A DNA stretch of 10,446 bases from Nitrososphaerales archaeon TH1177. GTDB taxonomy: Archaea; Thermoproteota; Nitrososphaeria; Nitrososphaerales; Nitrososphaeraceae. Location of the stretch: contig JAATVJ010000360.1 in NCBI GenBank assembly GCA_014523515.1, positions 1-10,446 of the forward strand, in the 5' to 3' direction. Below are positions 6,162-10,446 of this stretch, one piece after another. The notes beneath the pieces were generated by a model that searched no databases, was not told the origin of the DNA, and saw only the letters and a list, made by a program, of their open reading frames with translations. Both the position numbers and the translations under genes were made by a program. How positions within the stretch are numbered: the first letter of the stretch is position 1; each line of letters opens with the position of its first letter.

Positions 6162-7097
6162 ATGGATAAGTTCAATGTACTCATTCCTGGGGCTGGAGGA
6201 CCTGCCGGAATTAATACTATCAAATCTTTAAGGCTTGTATCATTCAAAGGAAAGATTATATCAACTGATTCAAATTACTTGTCTGCTGGCTTTTTTCTTA
6301 GTGATTTATATTATGTCATACCTCGATATGATAATGAGTTTTTTATTGATAATTTATTAAGAATAATTAAGGAACAAAATATTAAAGTTCTAATGCCTTC
6401 ATCTGGATTTGATATTTATGGCTATAGTGATAATTATAATTTAATAACAGATTATGGAGCAATACCGATAGTTAGTAGAAGAGAGGTTTTGGAAATTTGT
6501 AGAGATAAATTATTATCATATCAATTTTTATCAAATAAATTTCCTTTTGCTTTTACCACCGAATATCCTGAAAAAATCGATACATTTCCTATAATTGCTA
6601 AACCACGTTTTGGTAAAGGAAGTAATAATATAATAGTTATAGAAAACAAATTAGACCTTGAATTCGTAATGAGAAAATTTGAAAATATGATTTTCCAGGA
6701 ATATCTTCCTGGAACAGAATATACCGTTGATGTACTTTCTGATCTTACTGAAAAACCCATAATGGCAATTCCCCGAATAAGAATAGATACCAAAGCAGGG
6801 ATATCAGTAAAAGGAAAAATAGTACGAAATTCCATGATAGAAAATCTTTGCAAAAATACTGCGGCGACGTTAGGTATTAGAGGACCATCATGTATTCAAT
6901 TAAAAGAATCTAACAATGGAGAACTAAAAATTATTGAAATTAATCCTAGATTTGGAGGAGGAACAATTTTTACTACACTTGCCGGTGCAAATTTTCCGGC
7001 AATGCTATTAGAATTGGTCAGTAATAATAATTTAGTCATTCCAGAAGTAACTGAAATTACCGTTCTGAGGTATTTTGAAGAAATTGTACTTAGGTAA
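6162..7097 (+). CDS. ATP-grasp domain protein (carbamoyl-phosphate synthase/PylC-like)
   Basis: A 311-residue enzyme with the order of a small ATP-grasp ligase. The N-terminal pre-ATP-grasp Rossmann-like part starts MDKFNVLIPGAGGPAG, with a glycine-rich loop at residues 10-16 and D36 ending the second strand (IISTDSNY). The ATP-grasp core follows: a nucleotide-binding lysine in AKPRFGKGSNN (K147), the hinge FQEYLPGTEYTVDV (E180), and the metal-binding E-x-N pair in IIEINPRFGGG (E260, N262). These are the hallmarks of carboxylate-amine/thiol ligases that work through an acyl phosphate. It is far too short for carbamoyl-phosphate synthase itself. The open frame extends upstream to TTG 6138, adding eight unconvincing residues; ATG 6162 places the glycine loop at the usual distance from the start. 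It is divergent from the PHP gene and convergent with the glycosyltransferase. Substrates are unknown. Confidence 0.85.
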   Translation: MDKFNVLIPGAGGPAGINTIKSLRLVSFKGKIISTDSNYLSAGFFLSDLYYVIPRYDNEFFIDNLLRIIKEQNIKVLMPSSGFDIYGYSDNYNLITDYGAIPIVSRREVLEICRDKLLSYQFLSNKFPFAFTTEYPEKIDTFPIIAKPRFGKGSNNIIVIENKLDLEFVMRKFENMIFQEYLPGTEYTVDVLSDLTEKPIMAIPRIRIDTKAGISVKGKIVRNSMIENLCKNTAATLGIRGPSCIQLKESNNGELKIIEINPRFGGGTIFTTLAGANFPAMLLELVSNNNLVIPEVTEITVLRYFEEIVLR

Positions 7098-7146
7098 TAT
7101 TTCTCCTCATAATTGCAAAAGGTTGTCGGAATTTCTACAATTATCT

Positions 7147-7170
7147 AAATCTATAATTGTTAATAGATTT
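7147..7170. terminator. Inverted repeat between convergent genes
   Basis: AAATCTAT (7147-7154) and ATAGATTT (7163-7170) form a perfect 8-bp stem with an 8-base loop, midway between the ATP-grasp stop (7097) and the glycosyltransferase stop (7184). Its position suggests a two-way transcript end, but no long T-run follows on either strand. Confidence 0.3.
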
Positions 7171-7183
7171 ATATCTGTAATAT

Positions 7184-8551
7184 TTATCTCCAGGTTTTAT
7201 TTTTTATTGTTATAGCTGCGTATATAATTAACCATGTAAAAATAAATGTTGATATAACATTCATTAATGGTCTATAAAACCATCTTGGATAACCTGGTTT
7301 TCTTAGTCTTACATCGATTCCATACATCAACCCTGTAAACATTGCTCCCCCTAAATAAAAAATAGTACTCAATATATCTCCTGTTAATGGTAATATAATG
7401 AGAGACTTTATGATAATATACGGTCTGAATAATCTTAAAGCGATTGTTAAATAATAAATAATTGCAACAGTTAAAGGTCTCTGCCAATAAATTGACCCTG
7501 TTGCAAAAATACTTCTTATAAAGCTTTTTCTCCATCGTATTTGTTGTTTAATTAAACTTCTGAATGTTCGTGGTACTCCAATTTCTACATTCACACTTGG
7601 GCTATATTTTAACTTCCATTTGCGAGATTTTATTTTTGTTTCATTTTCATTTATATCTTTTTTATCAATTTCCTTATTATTTTCTATTGTTTCTCCGAGA
7701 ATAAATGCAGTTAACCTTCTATCTGTTGCAAACTTAAATTCCATACCTAGAAATTTATCATTCGCCCATTCGTGTATATGACCTTGAATAGCTTCTCTTC
7801 TGAATGCCGATAAAGAACCTGAACAACATGTTAAAGAGGAAAATGAACTTTCCATTCCTTTAATGATCCTATATTGTCCATCGAACCAGACGTCCTGAAT
7901 TTTCTCTAACAGATTTCCCTTGTCTGCATTTCGTACTTTTCCATGTCCAGTAATAGCCCCAATTTCTTTATCAGAAAGAAATATGTTTGCAATATTTTCA
8001 ACAGCATCATTAGCCATATTACAATCACTATCCATAAAAACATAAAATTCGCCATTAGCAATAGCTGTAGCTTTTTCAATCGCATGTTTCTTTCCTAGAT
8101 TAATAGGAAGATGTAAGACTCTCAACATATTTGGATATTCTTTTTTTAATTGTTCTAAAATATTAGGTGTTTTATCAGTACTACCGTCATTAACAACAAT
8201 TATCTCTTTATTTTTATAAGATGAATTTATAACAGATTGAACACAATATTCAATATTCTCTTCTTCATTTTTAACTGGGATAATTATAGAAATTAATGGA
8301 TTTATATCAATAGATTTCTTTTTGATTTTTAATATAGGATCTTTAAATTTCAAGTAAGATAATAAAAAAATATTAAAAAGAACTACAGTAGTGAGAAAGC
8401 TATAGAATCCTACTGTAAAGTCGATTATAAATAACATAAAATAAGCTTTTATGACTAATATTATAGCTATTGTAAATAATATACAATATCTAATAAACCA
8501 TCTTTTTTTATTCATTTCATGAAATATGGATGAATCCTTTTGTATGATCAT
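7184..8551 (-). CDS. Membrane family 2 glycosyltransferase, hyaluronan synthase-like
   Basis: A 455-residue membrane glycosyltransferase of the processive GT2 type. Two transmembrane helices lie at about 18-40 and 48-68. The cytosolic GT-A domain runs from about 87 to 345 with ISIIIPVKNEEENIE, the nucleotide-binding VVNDGSTD (D122), the DxD motif DSD at 174-176, TGHGKVRN, CSGSLSAFRREAI, the catalytic-base region TDRRLT (D277) and QQIRW (336-340). Three or so further helices follow between about 358 and 448, and the protein ends KNKTWR. This order closely parallels streptococcal HasA, whose recalled motifs include TGHLNARN, CSGPLSIYRRE, DDRCLT, QQNRWNKSF and a C-terminal KNTEWGTR. It likely makes and exports a polysaccharide from nucleotide sugars; the sugar cannot be told from sequence. 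Odd points are a charged insert at about residues 288-311 and an end that stops before the GTR-like tail. ATG 8551 was chosen; M13 is an alternative. Confidence 0.85.
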   Translation of the reverse strand: MIIQKDSSIFHEMNKKRWFIRYCILFTIAIILVIKAYFMLFIIDFTVGFYSFLTTVVLFNIFLLSYLKFKDPILKIKKKSIDINPLISIIIPVKNEEENIEYCVQSVINSSYKNKEIIVVNDGSTDKTPNILEQLKKEYPNMLRVLHLPINLGKKHAIEKATAIANGEFYVFMDSDCNMANDAVENIANIFLSDKEIGAITGHGKVRNADKGNLLEKIQDVWFDGQYRIIKGMESSFSSLTCCSGSLSAFRREAIQGHIHEWANDKFLGMEFKFATDRRLTAFILGETIENNKEIDKKDINENETKIKSRKWKLKYSPSVNVEIGVPRTFRSLIKQQIRWRKSFIRSIFATGSIYWQRPLTVAIIYYLTIALRLFRPYIIIKSLIILPLTGDILSTIFYLGGAMFTGLMYGIDVRLRKPGYPRWFYRPLMNVISTFIFTWLIIYAAITIKNKTWR

Positions 8552-8575
8552 AATTCTATCATTCTTTTGATTTAC

Positions 8576-8583
8576 AAGATAAA
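8576..8583 (-). promoter_or_regulatory. Candidate TATA box for the glycosyltransferase gene
   Basis: TTTATCTT on the minus strand, centred about 28 bases before ATG 8551, consistent with a leaderless or near-leaderless transcript and with this ATG rather than the internal one. Confidence 0.3.
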
Positions 8584-8852
8584 GACATTTAGCCTGCTAA
8601 ATACTGCCTTAAATAAATATTAAAGAGTTAGTAGATTATTTTTTGTACTTTTATCATAAAAAATTTATATAAAATTTACTTATTGGCCTCCTCAAATTGT
8701 AATTCTGTTATTAAAGAGATCTTTTGATACGTTTTTAATAATAAAAACACATATAATTAATAATCCTTATTATATTATAAGAATATTCTTGATAGCAATT
8801 CACTATACAAAATCTAAATTTCATTTTGTTAATAAAAGCATTCTATATTTAA

Positions 8853-8860
8853 GGAGGAGG
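8853..8860 (+). promoter_or_regulatory. Strong ribosome binding site of the importer ATPase
   Basis: GGAGGAGG ends five bases before ATG 8866. It is the strongest Shine-Dalgarno element in the window and fixes the start; it implies a leadered transcript. Confidence 0.75.
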
Positions 8861-8865
8861 ATATA

Positions 8866-9591
8866 ATGCCATTAGTTTCTGTTCAATCTCTTTCATATAA
8901 CTATAATTCAGAAATGGTTTTAGAAAATGTCTCGTTTAATGTAGAAGAAGGTGACTTTCTAGGGATTATAGGACCTAACGGAGCAGGTAAGACTACATTA
9001 TTTCAATGTATTTTAGGATTACTTAATACATATTCTGGAAGAATAACTATTCTGAATGAAGATGTAAAAAAAAATAAGAAAATATTTACAAAGATAGGTT
9101 ATATTCCACAAAAAAAATCTATTGATGAAAAGTTTCCATTGACGGTGGAAGAACTTGTATCTCTATCTCTTACTAGAAAGACTTCTATGAATATAGTATA
9201 TGAAATTTTAAAACAAGTTGGATTATATAATATGAAAAATAAATTAATTGGTCAGCTGTCTGGCGGTCAACAACAACGTGTTTTAATAGCAAAAGCACTA
9301 GTAAATAAACCAATTATCCTTATGCTTGATGAACCTACAAATGAATTGGATCAGAAAAGTCAGGATGATTTCTATTTTCTTTTAAAGGAGCTTAATGAAA
9401 AAAATAAGATCACAATAATATGGACATCACATGACATGAATGCAGTTAATAAATATGCTAATAAAGTATCATGTATTAATAAAAAGATGTTCTTTCATGG
9501 TGATAAAGAAGAGTTTTTCTCTAATGAAGATCACTTAAAGAATTATTCTGAATCACCAATGCAAATTCATATGCATGCGCATGATATATAA
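8866..9591 (+). CDS. Zinc/manganese-type ABC importer ATPase (ZnuC-like)
   Basis: A 241-residue ABC ATPase with all catalytic motifs: Walker A GPNGAGKTT (36-44), Q-loop Q82 in GYIPQKK, signature LSGGQQQR (131-138), Walker B ILMLDEPT (151-158) and the switch histidine in TSHD (H189). The FPLTVEELVSL segment after the Q-loop is typical of the metal-chelate subfamily (ZnuC, MntB, TroB), and the next gene is an ABC-3 type permease, which confirms a divalent metal importer. The C-terminus ends MQIHMHAHDI, with H235, H237 and H239, a short His cluster that could bind the transported metal; this favours zinc over manganese but does not prove it. The binding protein is not in the window and may lie further right. 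The permease starts 31 bases after the stop, so the two are probably one operon. Confidence 0.88.
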   Translation: MPLVSVQSLSYNYNSEMVLENVSFNVEEGDFLGIIGPNGAGKTTLFQCILGLLNTYSGRITILNEDVKKNKKIFTKIGYIPQKKSIDEKFPLTVEELVSLSLTRKTSMNIVYEILKQVGLYNMKNKLIGQLSGGQQQRVLIAKALVNKPIILMLDEPTNELDQKSQDDFYFLLKELNEKNKITIIWTSHDMNAVNKYANKVSCINKKMFFHGDKEEFFSNEDHLKNYSESPMQIHMHAHDI

Positions 9592-9622
9592 CAAAAGTTC
9601 AAACTAAAAATGATTTCTATAT

Positions 9623-10446
9623 ATGTTTGAGTTGGATTTTTTTGCATATGGTTTTATTCAGCGTGCATTATTTTCAGGTTTAATTGTTGCTATAACCTGT
9701 TCACTTATTGGAGTATTTCTTGTTCTTAAAAGACAATCATTATTTGGTGATGCTATTTCTCATATGACATTTGGAGGAATTGCAATAGGTACATTTTTAA
9801 ATATATATCCGATTTGGACTGCAATGGGATTTTCGATAGCCGCTGCCTTGGCAATAGCAAAAATAAAACAATCTACAAAACTTCCTTCAGATTCTATGGT
9901 AGCAGTAATGCTTTCTTTGGGTTTGGGAATAGGCGTTACTCTAGTTAGTTTGTCTGATGGATTTTCTATGGATTTGTTTAGTTTTCTTTTTGGAAGTATT
10001 TTATTAGTAAATTATGAAGATGTATTTCAGATAGTATTTGTAGCAATTGTAGTTGTGTCTATAATAATGGTATATTATAAGAAATTTGTATATATTGCAT
10101 TTGATGAAGATCAAGCTAAAATTAGTGGTATTCAGGTAGAGAAATTTAACTATTTATTTACTGTCTTAGTAGCCATAACAATAATTGTATCTATGAAATT
10201 GGTTGGAATATTGTTAATTTCATCTTTAATAGTTATTCCAAATATAACAGCTTTATTATTTAATAAAGGTTTTAAAAAGACACTTTTATTTTCTATAATT
10301 TTGTCTACTTCATCTGTATTCGCTGGTATTATTCTATCTTATTATTTTAATATAGCACCCAGTGGAATGATAGTATTGTTATCTACAAGTGGTTTTATTA
10401 TTGCATTTCTAGTAAGAAGTTTATATTCTAAATCATTTAATAATTA
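9623..10446 (+). CDS. Zinc/manganese-type ABC permease (ZnuB-like), reaching the right edge
   Basis: An open frame of 274 codons plus two bases runs from ATG 9623 to the window end. It encodes a polytopic membrane protein of the ABC-3 family: first helix GLIVAITCSLIGVFLVL, then the family motif FGDAISHMTFGGIAIG, a helix SDSMVAVMLSLGLGIGVTL, and the late motif VGILLISSLIVIPNITALL. About seven to nine helices are visible, and the length equals the usual 260-280 residues, so the gene is essentially complete. The last two bases are TA, so the next base may complete a stop. In-frame upstream sequence is closed by a TGA at 9611-9613, which makes ATG 9623 the first possible start; another ATG at 9610 is in a frame that stops at once. 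It should pair with the ATPase just upstream as the membrane channel of the importer. Confidence 0.88.
   Translation, partial: MFELDFFAYGFIQRALFSGLIVAITCSLIGVFLVLKRQSLFGDAISHMTFGGIAIGTFLNIYPIWTAMGFSIAAALAIAKIKQSTKLPSDSMVAVMLSLGLGIGVTLVSLSDGFSMDLFSFLFGSILLVNYEDVFQIVFVAIVVVSIIMVYYKKFVYIAFDEDQAKISGIQVEKFNYLFTVLVAITIIVSMKLVGILLISSLIVIPNITALLFNKGFKKTLLFSIILSTSSVFAGIILSYYFNIAPSGMIVLLSTSGFIIAFLVRSLYSKSFNN

Larger units (their letters stand above)
8552..8865. other. 314-bp divergent intergenic region with several dyad symmetries
   Basis: No gene is visible on either strand. It must hold both the glycosyltransferase promoter and the importer promoter. Three symmetric elements stand out: AAAG-AGATCT-TTTT (8713-8725, imperfect), GTTTTTA/TAAAAAC with a 4-base loop (8731-8748), and the perfect 12-base palindrome AAGAATATTCTT (8779-8790). 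The last two are nearer the importer gene and could be operators for a metal-responsive regulator, though AT-rich DNA yields palindromes readily. A possible TATA-like element near 8802-8811 would give a leader long enough to include the ribosome site. Confidence 0.4.

Noticed and set aside
4867..7097. A defence system built from the NikR-like, PHP and ATP-grasp genes
   Set aside because: The regulator has its own promoter and a terminator-like hairpin separates it. No nuclease, toxin, transposase or phage marker is nearby, so metabolism is the simpler reading.
7272..7535. Minus-strand frame of 87 residues inside the glycosyltransferase
   Set aside because: It is a shifted-frame shadow of the C-terminal membrane part of the glycosyltransferase, whose own frame is intact and carries all motifs.
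8687..8693. Strong Shine-Dalgarno-like GAGGAGG on the minus strand
   Set aside because: No start codon follows at a usable distance; the nearest ATG opens only nine codons. It is probably chance or part of a regulatory site.
8552..8865. A hidden binding-protein (ZnuA-like) gene or tRNA ahead of the importer
   Set aside because: All six frames are short and the region is too AT-rich for a tRNA; no lipoprotein or cloverleaf signals are visible.

Overview
The window is very AT-rich (clearly over 70% A+T by eye) and reads as a chromosomal segment of an archaeon, most likely a member of the Nitrososphaerota (Thaumarchaeota). The support is a UPF0147 family protein and the exosome subunit Csl4 (both archaeal), a NikR-like ribbon-helix-helix regulator of a type I associate with thaumarchaea, several TATA-like boxes about 22-30 bases ahead of start codons (leaderless-type promoters), and two secreted proteins whose signal peptides end in EA|Q or YA|Q, a pattern I associate with ammonia-oxidising archaea. 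The phylum assignment is an inference; no rRNA or amo gene is present.

Layout. 1-142 (minus): 5' part of a DUF2024 family gene running off the left edge. 297-1479 (plus): UPF0147 protein, a possible one-helix membrane microprotein, and exosome subunit Csl4. 1653-4829 (plus): two exported surface proteins, first a large LamG/double-discoidin protein with two C-terminal beta modules, then a smaller protein carrying four exact 30-bp tandem repeats. 4867-5975 (minus): NikR-like metalloregulator and a PHP-domain metallohydrolase. 6162-7097 (plus): ATP-grasp enzyme divergent from the PHP gene. 7184-8551 (minus): membrane family 2 glycosyltransferase resembling hyaluronan synthase. 8866-10446 (plus): ATPase and permease of a zinc/manganese-type ABC importer; the permease is cut at, or within a base or two of, its natural end.

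Functional reading. The left part is information processing (RNA exosome). The middle encodes cell-surface or extracellular proteins likely to bind glycans or other surfaces. The PHP/ATP-grasp divergent pair plus the processive-type glycosyltransferase may belong to surface polysaccharide synthesis or modification; this is inferred from proximity only. The right end is metal uptake, and the 314-bp gap ahead of it holds several dyad symmetries that could be operators. I found no CRISPR array, tRNA, rRNA, insertion sequence, phage gene or recognisable defence system. The least ordinary items are the regulator with a rearranged nickel-type ligand set, the repeat-bearing exported protein, the multi-module adhesin-like protein and the PHP/ATP-grasp pair.
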